Source: Mycobacterium sp. IS-1590 (GTDB lineage Bacteria > Actinomycetota > Actinomycetes > Mycobacteriales > Mycobacteriaceae). From it: a stretch of 64,000 bases of DNA. The stretch covers positions 124,001 to 188,000 of the forward strand of contig NZ_LQIW01000003.1 in NCBI RefSeq assembly GCF_001500025.1, in the 5' to 3' direction. How positions within the stretch are numbered: the stretch's first letter is position 1; every line of letters starts with the position of its first letter. A program made the translations under genes and the position numbers. The notes beneath the pieces were generated by a model. It was not told the DNA's origin, searched no databases, and saw only the letters and a list, made by a program, of their open reading frames with translations. This document shows positions 42,580 through 50,049 of the stretch, piece after piece.

Positions 42580-42624
42580 TTTGTGAGTGAAAACGTTCGC
42601 TCACCGATCGAAATCACTCACAAA
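42580..42624 (+). repeat. Palindromic repeat element B
   Basis: Arms TTTGTGAGTGA (42580-42590) and TCACTCACAAA (42614-42624) are perfect inverted copies around 23 bp. It aligns with the reverse complement of element A over about 47 bp. The stem differs at one pair (G-C in A, A-T here in GTGaGTGA/TCACtCAC), and the change is present in both arms. The minus-strand TetR gene ends inside its right arm, so it supplies that gene's TGA and lies between two tandem genes as a likely terminator. Confidence 0.8.
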
Positions 42625-43262
42625 TCGCGCGTGCGGCCGGGGCCGCCGGCCAGCAGACCCGACGACGCGAACTTCAGCCCCGCTCGGAGTTCGTCCAACT
42701 GGATCGGATCCTCGGACTCGATGTAACGCAGCGTCGTCGCCACCGCCATGTTGAAGAACAACCACGCCAACGCTTTCGGGCTGAGCTCGTTGCGGTACTG
42801 GTCGCGGTAGTGGTTCATGTGCAACGTCGACATCGCCACGAGGGTGGCGTTCAGACCCGAGATGCTCTCGAACGCGCGCACATGGTCCGGCCGCTCGGCG
42901 AGGTACCGAAGCAGGCCGCGGTTGGCGATCGTCACGTCGATGAGGAAGTCGATGGAGGCGGCCATCGCCTCGGCGGGTTGGGCGAGCGTCACGGCCCGCA
43001 GTCGTTCCTCGATGACCGGTGCCTGCGACAGGGCGAGGTGTTCGATGGCGGCCTGGAGGATCTCGTCCTTGTCGGCGAAGTACTGGTAGATCGATCCCTT
43101 GCTGACCCCCGCACGATCGGCGATCAGGTTCGTGGTGACCTGTGCCGGATCGGTGGTGAGCAGCAGGCCGGCCGTCGTTTCGACGATTTTTGCGACCATC
43201 TCACGAGACCGTTGTTGTTGCGGCGTCTTCCTGCGCTCCGACCTGCGGTTATTCGTGCCCAC
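42618..43262 (-). CDS. TetR-family regulator
   Basis: 214 aa from GTG 43262. Basic N-terminus (RRSERRKTPQQQRSREMVAK), HTH at about residues 45-66 (NLIADRAGVSKGSIYQYFAD), and a C-terminal TetR ligand domain (LSPKALAWLFFNMAVATTLR). The gene ends in repeat element B. Divergent from the MpaB-type gene with an 82-bp gap holding ATGCGACCTGGCGGTCATAT (43282-43301), a partial palindrome GACC-TGGC-GGTC that could be its operator. The first window genes show a similar TetR/MpaB pairing. Confidence 0.87.
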   Translation of the reverse strand: MGTNNRRSERRKTPQQQRSREMVAKIVETTAGLLLTTDPAQVTTNLIADRAGVSKGSIYQYFADKDEILQAAIEHLALSQAPVIEERLRAVTLAQPAEAMAASIDFLIDVTIANRGLLRYLAERPDHVRAFESISGLNATLVAMSTLHMNHYRDQYRNELSPKALAWLFFNMAVATTLRYIESEDPIQLDELRAGLKFASSGLLAGGPGRTRDL

Positions 43263-43344
43263 AAATATCCCTTATGCGACTTGAATGCGACCTGGCGGTC
43301 ATATTAACCTCGCCCGACTACCTGAAACGGAGGTGGACGCCGCC

Positions 43345-44289
43345 ATGACCGCCACTTCGGACATCGATCTGCCTGTCGATGACGAGCCGATCGAGCTCGT
43401 CCCGCCGGATTCGCTGACCGCCGAGCACACCGGCCGCTGGACGTTCCTGATCTTCGAGGGCGCGGCGTTCATGATGCAGGCGATGCATCCCGTCATCGCC
43501 GAGGTCACCGGACGCTATTCGGCGGCGTTCCACGGCGATCCGGGCGGCCGCGCGATCCGGTCCATCGACTCGGTGCTTCGTTGGACCTACGGCGGCACCG
43601 AAGCCGTTGCCGAAGGAAACCGGGTTCGGGCCATGCACCGCCCGATGACGATGAAGAGCGAGACGACCGGCAAACAGATCAGCGCCCTGAATCCCGAGGC
43701 GTACCAATGGGTTATCTGCACCGGCTACATCGTCAACGTCCACGGCGCTCGCCTGTTGATCGGACGTGACTTCACCGACGACGAGAAGGCCCAGCTGCTG
43801 CGCGACAACCGCCGGCTGGCGCGGCTGCTGCATGTGCCGATGCGCGATTATCCCGAGACCGACCAGGAGATGACCGACTACTTCGAGTCGATGGTCGACA
43901 AGCTCGAGGCGACACCGCAGGCCCAGAAGCTGATGGACGACCTGATCACCGGAACGATGGAGATGCCCCCGTCGGTGCCGACGGCGTTCTATCCGGCGAT
44001 CAAGGCCGTGCTGCGGCCCGTACTCCGCCTGAACTACCTGTCGATCGTCGGCCTGCTCGACCCGCGCCTGCGCACCAAGCTCGGGGTGAGCTGGAGTCCC
44101 CGGGAGGAGCGCCAGCTCAACCGCGTCTACTAGGCGATCCGCATCGCCTACCGCGTGCTTCCCGACCGGTTGACCTACTTTCCGCTGGCCTACCACGCGC
44201 GCAAGCATCACCAGTGCCTGGAGAAGATGGCCGAGCGGCAGAAGAAGTCGTTCGCCTACCAGGTGCCGGGCGCGGTTGCGCCGGCGTAG
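43345..44289 (+). pseudogene. DUF2236/MpaB-family oxygenase interrupted by an in-frame TAG
   Basis: ATG 43345 has a GGAGGT ribosome binding site. 262 codons lead to TAG at 44131-44133 after ERQLNRVY. The same frame continues without further stops for 51 codons (AIRIAYRVLPDRLTYFPLAY, then HARKHHQCLEKMAERQKKSF) to TAG 44287. The continuation is codon-biased like real coding sequence and matches the C-terminal part of DUF2236 proteins, so the ancestral protein was about 314 residues. N-terminal features include WTFLIFEGAAFMMQAMHPVI and SVLRWTYGGTEAV with the family's haem-ligand histidine. Either a nonsense mutation (for example CAG to TAG), a sequencing error or readthrough. The truncated 262-aa product could still be made. 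Confidence 0.8.
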
Positions 44290-44292
44290 AAC

Positions 44293-45204
44293 TCAGAAGT
44301 AGCGGGGGAAGCCGGTCCAGTCGGGGTCGCGCTTCTCCAGGAACGCGTCGCGGCCCTCGACCGCCTCGTCGGTCATGTACGCCAATCGCGTCGCCTCACC
44401 GGCGAACAACTGCTGACCCACGAGACCGTCGTCGGTGAGGTTGAACGCGTACTTGAGCATCCGGATCGCCTGCGGCGACTTGCCGTTGATCTCCGACGCC
44501 CACTGCAGCGCGACGGTCTCCAGTTCGGTGTGGTCGACGACCGCGTTGACCGCACCCATCGCGTGCATCTGCTCGGCGGTGTACGGGCGGCCCAAAAAGA
44601 AGATCTCGCGGGCGAACTTCTGGCCGACCTGCTTGGCCAGATACGCGCTGCCGTATCCGCCGTCGAAGCTGCCGACGTCGGCATCGGTCTGCTTGAACCG
44701 GGCGTGCTCGCGGCTGGCCAGTGTCAGGTCGCACACCGCGTGCAGGCTGTGCCCGCCGCCGGCCGCCCACCCGTTGACCAGACAGATCACCGGTTTGGGC
44801 ATGAACCGGATCAGCCGCTGCACCTCCAGGATGTGCAGGCGACCGGCGCGCGCCGGGTCGACGGTTTCGGCCGTCTCGCCCGATGCGTACTGATAGCCGC
44901 TGCGGCCGCGGATCCGCTGATCCCCGCCGGAGCAGAAGGCCCATCCGCCGTCCTTCGGTGAGGGCCCGTTGCCGGTCAGCAGCACGACTCCGACATCCGA
45001 TGACATCCGCGCGTGGTCGAGAACGCGGTACAGCTCGTCGACGGTGTGCGGCCGGAACGCGTTGCGCACCTCGGGCCGGTCGAACGCGACGCGCACCGTG
45101 GGCTGCGCGGCGCCGTCGACGACGTGGCGGTGGTAGGTGATGTCGGTCAGCTCGAACCCGTCGATGGACTGCCACAGCGACGGGTCAAACGGGTTGTCAC
45201 TCAC
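44293..45204 (-). CDS. menB: 1,4-dihydroxy-2-naphthoyl-CoA synthase
   Basis: 303 aa from GTG 45204. Crotonase fold: the MenB N-terminal segment ITYHRHVVDGAAQPTVRVAF, oxyanion loop GWAFCSGGDQRIRGRSGYQY, VNGWAAGGGHSLHAVCDLTL, the catalytic aspartate region QTDADVGSFDGGYGSAYLAK, and a C-terminal EGRDAFLEKRDPDWTGFPRY typical of the trimer-swapped tail. It closes the naphthoate ring in menaquinone synthesis. It overlaps a deazaflavin reductase gene by 4 bp. Counterpart of Rv0548c. Confidence 0.96.
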   Translation of the reverse strand: MSDNPFDPSLWQSIDGFELTDITYHRHVVDGAAQPTVRVAFDRPEVRNAFRPHTVDELYRVLDHARMSSDVGVVLLTGNGPSPKDGGWAFCSGGDQRIRGRSGYQYASGETAETVDPARAGRLHILEVQRLIRFMPKPVICLVNGWAAGGGHSLHAVCDLTLASREHARFKQTDADVGSFDGGYGSAYLAKQVGQKFAREIFFLGRPYTAEQMHAMGAVNAVVDHTELETVALQWASEINGKSPQAIRMLKYAFNLTDDGLVGQQLFAGEATRLAYMTDEAVEGRDAFLEKRDPDWTGFPRYF

Positions 45205-45650
45205 TGGCTTACCCTATCGATGCGGAATACCGGGCAGCGACCGGCGAGTGCCTCGAACTCGTCGGGGTCGGGTCCGGTGACCAGTCCCGCACCCTTGATG
45301 AAGTCCACGCCGGTGGGCACCTTCGACGGGAACTGCCGCAGCAACGGTCGTGCCGCGTCGACGGGCATCTCCACCATCCGCACCCGCTCGCTGCGGCGGC
45401 CGATGTGCAGCGTGACCTCGCCGGCGGCCCTGACGTTGGCGGCCCAGTCGGAGCCGGGCACCCCGCCGACCACATAGCGCTGACCGTCGACCTCCATCGG
45501 CGTGACCGGCGTGGACCGCATCTTGCCGGTCTTGCGTCCCGGTACGGACAGCACGACGGGGCCTTTCTCGCCGAGAATGCCCAGCTTCTGCAGGCCGATC
45601 ATCACCTTGTTGACGTACTTCAGCCACCAGGGCAGGCGAATGTCGGACAT
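45201..45650 (-). CDS. Deazaflavin (F420)-dependent reductase, copy 1 next to menB
   Basis: 149 aa from ATG 45650. The core is VVLSVPGRKTGKMRSTPVTP, YVVGGVPGSDWAANVRAAGE and VTLHIGRRSERVRMVEMPVD. This is the Ddn/F420 split-barrel family; Ddn itself reduces menaquinone. It is translationally coupled to menB, and preceded by a paralogue 10 bp upstream. A role in reducing menaquinone or a precursor is a reasonable inference. The C-terminus ends RCPVFRIDRVSQ. Confidence 0.85.
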   Translation of the reverse strand: MSDIRLPWWLKYVNKVMIGLQKLGILGEKGPVVLSVPGRKTGKMRSTPVTPMEVDGQRYVVGGVPGSDWAANVRAAGEVTLHIGRRSERVRMVEMPVDAARPLLRQFPSKVPTGVDFIKGAGLVTGPDPDEFEALAGRCPVFRIDRVSQ

Positions 45651-45660
45651 GGCGCAAACG

Positions 45661-46116
45661 CTACGTGATCGGATCGACGCGGAACACCGGCAGGCGGCCC
45701 GCCATGGCCTCGAGTTCCTCGGGTGTGCCGGTCGCCAATACCCCCGCGCGCGTCATCATGTCCACGCCGACGGGAACCTGCGCCGGGAACTGCCGCAGCA
45801 CCGGCCGCGCCTCGTCGGGGGTGAGCTCGACGAGGCGCACCCGCTCCGATCGCCGGCCCTGCCGCAACGTGACCTGTTTCGCCGCACGGGCGTTGCGCAC
45901 CCAGTCCGCGCCCGGGTAGCCGTTGACGACGTATCGGGCGCCGTCGACGAACATCGGCGTGATCGGCGTCGACCGTGGCTTACCCGTCCTGCGGCCCGGC
46001 ACGGTCAACACCACGGGGGATTCGTGCCGCGAGATCGGCACCCCGATCCTCAGCAGCACCATCACCAGCTTGTTGGCGAGTTTGAGCCACCGCGGGGGCG
46101 CCGTGCGATCGCCCAT
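45661..46116 (-). CDS. Deazaflavin (F420)-dependent reductase, copy 2
   Basis: 151 aa from ATG 46116 with a GGAGGAG ribosome binding site; the frame is open to 47403 only as antisense-like shadow of the sigma factor gene. It aligns with copy 1 throughout (VVLTVPGRRTGKPRSTPITP, YVVNGYPGADWVRNARAAKQ, VTLRQGRRSERVRLVELTPD) and ends RLPVFRVDPIT. The two are tandem duplicates that have diverged. First gene of the reductase-reductase-menB operon. Confidence 0.85.
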   Translation of the reverse strand: MGDRTAPPRWLKLANKLVMVLLRIGVPISRHESPVVLTVPGRRTGKPRSTPITPMFVDGARYVVNGYPGADWVRNARAAKQVTLRQGRRSERVRLVELTPDEARPVLRQFPAQVPVGVDMMTRAGVLATGTPEELEAMAGRLPVFRVDPIT

Positions 46117-46193
46117 GCCTCTCCTCCTCCCTCGAGCCGGAACAACGTACCCGGTCGCCAAGGACGGCCCCGGTCCGGCTTGTGGCGCTGACA

Positions 46194-47435
46194 CTACCGG
46201 CGAACTCGGCTTACCTTGTCGCGCAGCACGTCTCGTTCCCGGTCGTTGTCGGTCATGGCGGCTGCCCGGTCGAGTTCGGCGGCGGCCTCGGCGCTGCGGC
46301 CCAATCGCGCGAGCAGTTCGCCGCGCACGCTCGGCAGCAGATACGAGCCGTCCAGCCCCGTCAACGAGTCGACGATCTCCAGCCCGGCCTCGGGGCCCTC
46401 CGCCATCGCCACCGCCACCGCCCGGTTCAGTTCGACCACCGGTGACGGTGCGACCCGCGCCAATCCGTCGTACAGCGCGACGATGCGGCGCCAGTCGGTA
46501 TCGGCGGCGGTGGGCGCGGTGGCGTGGCATTCGGCGATCGCCGCCTGCAGCGCATACGGTCCCCACCCAGTGCCCTTGCGCCGCAATGTGTTCGCGGCGC
46601 ATTCGAGCGCGGCCACCCCGCGCTGGATCTGTGCCCGGTCCCATTTGGTTCGGTTCTGATCCTCCAGCAGTATCGGCCGGCCGTCGCTGTCGGTGCGGGC
46701 GGCAAAGCGTGACGACTGCAGCTCCATCAGTGCCACCAGGCCGTGGGCCTCCGGTTCGTCGGGCACCAGCGCGGCGAGCACCCGGCCGAGACGAAGTGCC
46801 TCGGCGCACAGTTCGTCGCGGATCCAGCGCTGACCGAACGAGGCCGAGTAACCCTCGTTGTAGATCAGGTAGATCACGCTCAGCACCGCCGACAGCCGCT
46901 GCGCATACTCCGAGCGGTCCGGCACCTCGAACGGCACGTCGGCGGCCGAGAGGGCCTTCTTGGCACGGGTGATGCGCGCCGCGACGGTCGGCGTGGACGT
47001 CAGGAAGGCGCGCGCGATCTCCTCGGTGGTGAGCCCGCCGACCACCCGCAATGTCAACGCGATTCGGCCCTCGGGCGGCAGCACCGGATGCGCCGAGATG
47101 AAGATCAGCCGGAGCACGTCGTCGTCGATGCGGTCGGGGTCCCACGACTCCTCGATGTGGTTCTCCAACTCGTGAGCCATCGCGGCATATTTGCTGTCGA
47201 GATTGCGCTGACGGCGCCACAAGTCGATGGCCTTGCGTTTGGCAACGGTGGTCAGCCATGCGCCGGCGTTGCGCGGAACGCCCGTCGTCGGCCACTGCTC
47301 GAGTGCGTCGACGAGCGCGTCGGCGGCCAGATCTTCGGCGAGCCCGACATCGCCGACCGCGCGCGTCAGCGTCGCGACGATTTTCGCCGCCTCCATGCGC
47401 CACACCGCGGCGACGGTCGCCTGCACGTCGGTCAC
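46194..47435 (-). CDS. ECF sigma factor with C-terminal DUF6596/TPR-like domain (ECF42-type)
   Basis: 413 aa from GTG 47435. Sigma region 2 lies near residues 10-75 (KIVATLTRAVGDVGLAEDLA, then AGAWLTTVAKRKAIDLWRRQ), region 4 near 120-180 (LTLRVVGGLTTEEIARAFLT), and a long C-terminal domain follows (VLSVIYLIYNEGYSASFGQR, WGPYALQAAIAECHA, VELNRAVAVAMAEGPEAGLE). This domain replaces an anti-sigma factor in ECF42. Such genes usually neighbour a DGPF/YCII gene; here one occurs only at 61850. CACAAT 6 bp before the start may be a weak -10. Confidence 0.9.
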   Translation of the reverse strand: MTDVQATVAAVWRMEAAKIVATLTRAVGDVGLAEDLAADALVDALEQWPTTGVPRNAGAWLTTVAKRKAIDLWRRQRNLDSKYAAMAHELENHIEESWDPDRIDDDVLRLIFISAHPVLPPEGRIALTLRVVGGLTTEEIARAFLTSTPTVAARITRAKKALSAADVPFEVPDRSEYAQRLSAVLSVIYLIYNEGYSASFGQRWIRDELCAEALRLGRVLAALVPDEPEAHGLVALMELQSSRFAARTDSDGRPILLEDQNRTKWDRAQIQRGVAALECAANTLRRKGTGWGPYALQAAIAECHATAPTAADTDWRRIVALYDGLARVAPSPVVELNRAVAVAMAEGPEAGLEIVDSLTGLDGSYLLPSVRGELLARLGRSAEAAAELDRAAAMTDNDRERDVLRDKVSRVRR

Positions 47436-47547
47436 GACCTCATTGTGCCGAGCCGGGGCCGACGCGGAGCCCGGAGCGCGGAATCCACTGTCTTACTGCG
47501 GCGTGTCGCAACGCTTTTGCCGAGTTCGCGACGGAAAGTTAGAAGGT

Positions 47548-47757
47548 ATGACCCACAGGTTGGTCACCGCGTATTGGGAAGGCCGCAAGGCGTTCCCGCA
47601 CACGCTCGTCAACCCGTATGCGGGACTGGGGGACCGGGCGATCGCGAGGATGTGGCGGCTGGGCTGGCAGCGCGCCGCCGACGAGCAGCGGGGTATTCCG
47701 AGCGAAGAGGAGCGACTTGCTCGCTTCGCCGCGGAAATCGATGCCCTCCTGGACTAG
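47548..47757 (+). CDS. Small hypothetical protein
   Basis: 69 aa from ATG 47548 with AGAAGG just before it. It begins MTHRLVTAYWEGRKAFPHTL, followed by NPYAGLGDRAIARMWRLGWQ, and is basic and tryptophan-rich in its first half and acidic at its end (EERLARFAAEIDALLD). Seems a conserved actinobacterial small protein; no domain recognised. It overlaps the kinase gene by 17 bp, and the two are probably one operon divergent from the sigma factor. Confidence 0.65.
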   Translation: MTHRLVTAYWEGRKAFPHTLVNPYAGLGDRAIARMWRLGWQRAADEQRGIPSEEERLARFAAEIDALLD

Positions 47758-48340
47758 TCGCCTCGACGCGCTACGGCGCCGACGGCCTCGCGTGGTTCTC
47801 GGTGTCACGGGCCCGCCGGGTGCGGGCAAATCGACACTGGCCGAGGCGATCGCGGCCGCCGAAGGCGCGGTGTACGTCCCGATGGACGGCTACCACCTCG
47901 CCGACGCCGAACTGCAGCGGCTGGGCCGCCTGGACCGCAAGGGCGCCATCGACACCTTCGACGCCTACGGGTATCTCGCCCTGCTGCAACGCATAAAGGC
48001 CCAGGGCGACGAGACCGTGTACGCGCCGGCGTTCCACCGCGATCTCGAACAGCCGATCGCGGGCAGCATCCCCGTCCTGCCCGGCCACCGGCTGATCGTC
48101 ACCGAAGGCAACTACCTTCTCGACGACGAGCTTCCATGGCCGACGATCGGCGCCCTGCTCGACGAGGTGTGGTTCGTCGACGCCCCGCCCGACGTGCGCC
48201 GTCGTCGCCTCATCGCCCGCCATGTCGAGTACGGTAAGTCGCCCGAGCAGGCCGAGGCGTGGGTGCGCGCCGTCGACGACCCGAACGCCGTGCGCATCGA
48301 AACCGCCCGGGCGAAGGCCGATTTCGTCGTCACGCCGTAG
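47741..48340 (+). CDS. P-loop nucleoside/nucleotide kinase-like protein
   Basis: 199 aa from ATG 47741. Walker A GVTGPPGAGKST at residues 21-32, then VPMDGYHLADAELQRLGRLD (substrate-aspartate motif), VYAPAFHRDLEQPIAG and LIVTEGNYLLDDELPWPTIG, the signature of the uridine kinase/phosphoribulokinase-like group that includes fructose- and pantothenate-kinase-like YggC/FrcK proteins. The arginine-rich lid is RRRRLIARHVEYGKSPEQAE. Acceptor unknown. The gene ends at the 14-bp repeats and large hairpin. Confidence 0.88.
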   Translation: MPSWTSRLDALRRRRPRVVLGVTGPPGAGKSTLAEAIAAAEGAVYVPMDGYHLADAELQRLGRLDRKGAIDTFDAYGYLALLQRIKAQGDETVYAPAFHRDLEQPIAGSIPVLPGHRLIVTEGNYLLDDELPWPTIGALLDEVWFVDAPPDVRRRRLIARHVEYGKSPEQAEAWVRAVDDPNAVRIETARAKADFVVTP

Positions 48341-48341
48341 C

Positions 48342-48377
48342 AAACCCCTTAACCCAAACCCCTTAACCCAAACCCCC
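48342..48377 (+). repeat. 14-bp direct repeat, 2.5 copies
   Basis: AAACCCCTTAACCC occurs at 48342-48355 and 48356-48369, followed by AAACCCCC. It begins 1 bp after the kinase stop codon and leads straight into the hairpin at 48377. Confidence 0.9.
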
Positions 48378-48439
48378 GCGAGCGACCGCGTCTGCTCGCC
48401 GACACGCCGCTACCGCATGTACAAGCGCGGTCGCTCGCG
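48377..48439. terminator. Large hairpin (14-bp arms) between convergent genes
   Basis: CGCGAGCGACCGCG (48377-48390) and its reverse complement (48426-48439) enclose a 35-bp loop. It lies between the convergent kinase and fadD8 genes, so it could terminate both. There is no T-tract, so this is not a classical intrinsic terminator; stem strength alone is the evidence. Confidence 0.5.
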
Positions 48440-48450
48440 CCAACAGAGAA

Positions 48451-50049
48451 CTAGCCGACAGCGCGGTCGCTGCCCTCCCAGAACTGCGCGCGCACCGCCT
48501 TCTTGTCCGGCTTGCCCAGCGCGGTCACCGGCACCGAGTCGACGACGATCACCTGCTTGGGCGATTGCACCGAACCCTTGCGCTCCTTGACCGCGGCCTG
48601 GATCTCGGAGGTCATCTGAGCGACGGCGGTCTCGGAGCGGTCGACGTCGGGGCGCAGCACGACCACCGCGGTCACCGCCTCACCCCACTTCTCGTCGGGC
48701 GTTCCGATCACACACACCTGGGCTACCGACGGGTGTTCGGCCACAACGTCTTCCACCTCGCGGGGGAACACATTGAACCCGCCGGTGACGATCATGTCCT
48801 TGGTGCGGTCGACGATGTAGTAGAAGCCCTCGGAGTCCTCGCGGGCCAGATCGCCGGTGTGCATCCAGCCGTCGCGGAACGTCTCGGCCGTCGCCTCCGG
48901 CTTGTTCCAGTAGCCACCGGACACCAGCGGGCCGGACACGCAGATTTCACCGACCTCGCCCTGCGGCACCGGGTTACCGTCGCCGTCGAGCAGCGCGACC
49001 CGCGCGAAGACCGTCGGACGACCGCACGACGTCAACCGCTTCTCGTCGTGATCACCCTTGGCCAGGTACGTGATCACCATCGGGGCCTCGGACTGGCCGT
49101 AGTACTGGGCGAAGATCGGGCCGAACCGGTCGATGGCCTCGCGCAGCCGCACCGGGTTCATCGCCGAGGCTCCGTAGTACACCGTCTCCAGCGACGACAG
49201 GTCGCGGGTGCGCGAGTCCGGGTGGTCCATCAACGCATAGATCATCGACGGCACCAGCATCGTCGCGGTGATCTTCTGCTCCTCGATCACCCGCAGCACC
49301 TCGGCCGGGTCGAACTTGGTCAGCACGACCAGTTCGCCACCCTTGATGATCGTCGGCACGAAGAACGCCGCGCCGGCGTGCGACAGCGGGGTGCACATCA
49401 GAAACTTCGGGCGTTCCGGCCACTCCCACTCGGCCAGCTGGATCGTCGTCATCGTCGTGATCGACTGCACGGTGCCGATCACGCCTTTGGGCTTGCCTGT
49501 CGTGCCACCCGTGTAGGCCATGCCGCCGATGTGATCGGGCGGCAGATCCGCGGCCACCAAGGGCTGCGGGGAGTACTTCGCGGCCTCGGCGGTCAGGTCG
49601 ACGCCGACGCCCTCCAATTCCGGGGGCACCGGCCCGATCGTCAGCACCTGCTTGAGCGCGGGCACCTTCTGCAACAGGCCCTGCGCCCGCTCGACGAACA
49701 TCGGATTCGGGTCGATGATCAGCGACGTGACCCCGGCGTCGTTCAACACATAGGCGTGGTCGTCCAGGGAACCGAGAGGGTGTAGCGCGGTACGGCGGTA
49801 GCCCTGGGTCTGCCCGGCGCCGATGATCATCAGCACCTCCGGCCGGTTCAGCGACAGCAGGCCGGTGGCCGTTCCCGAACCCGCGCCGAGCGCCTCGAAC
49901 GCCTGGATGTACTGGCTGATGCGCTCGGCGAGCTGTCCGCCGGTGAGCGTGGTGTCCCCGAGGAACAGCACCGGCTTGTCCTTGTTCCGCTTCAGTGCCC
50001 CGACGGTGAGGTGGCCGGAATGGATCGGATGGCGCAGCAGGTCACTCAT
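48451..50049 (-). CDS. fadD8: Acyl-CoA synthetase FadD8
   Basis: 532 aa from ATG 50049. The short start is preferred: MSDLLRHPIHSGHLTVGALK resembles the M. tuberculosis FadD8 N-terminus, and a -10 hexamer ends 7 bp before it. ANL motifs: GGMAYTGGTTGKPKGVIGTV, YYGQSEAPMVITYLAKGDHD, WMHTGDLAREDSEGFYYIVD, RTKDMIVTGGFNVFPREVED and C-terminal ALGKPDKKAVRAQFW with the catalytic lysine. It loads acyl chains on CoA, with sterol catabolism suggested by the KstR-type site in its promoter. Counterpart of Rv0551c. Confidence 0.92.
   Translation of the reverse strand: MSDLLRHPIHSGHLTVGALKRNKDKPVLFLGDTTLTGGQLAERISQYIQAFEALGAGSGTATGLLSLNRPEVLMIIGAGQTQGYRRTALHPLGSLDDHAYVLNDAGVTSLIIDPNPMFVERAQGLLQKVPALKQVLTIGPVPPELEGVGVDLTAEAAKYSPQPLVAADLPPDHIGGMAYTGGTTGKPKGVIGTVQSITTMTTIQLAEWEWPERPKFLMCTPLSHAGAAFFVPTIIKGGELVVLTKFDPAEVLRVIEEQKITATMLVPSMIYALMDHPDSRTRDLSSLETVYYGASAMNPVRLREAIDRFGPIFAQYYGQSEAPMVITYLAKGDHDEKRLTSCGRPTVFARVALLDGDGNPVPQGEVGEICVSGPLVSGGYWNKPEATAETFRDGWMHTGDLAREDSEGFYYIVDRTKDMIVTGGFNVFPREVEDVVAEHPSVAQVCVIGTPDEKWGEAVTAVVVLRPDVDRSETAVAQMTSEIQAAVKERKGSVQSPKQVIVVDSVPVTALGKPDKKAVRAQFWEGSDRAVG

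Noticed and set aside
42557-42604. N-terminal extension of the SDR gene into repeat element B
   Set aside because: The 16 codons are repeat sequence, and a -10 hexamer inside them points to GTG 42556 as the start.
48377-48439. CRISPR or tRNA-like structure
   Set aside because: A single hairpin with no spacer series, and no acceptor stem or anticodon arm; treated as a terminator-like hairpin.
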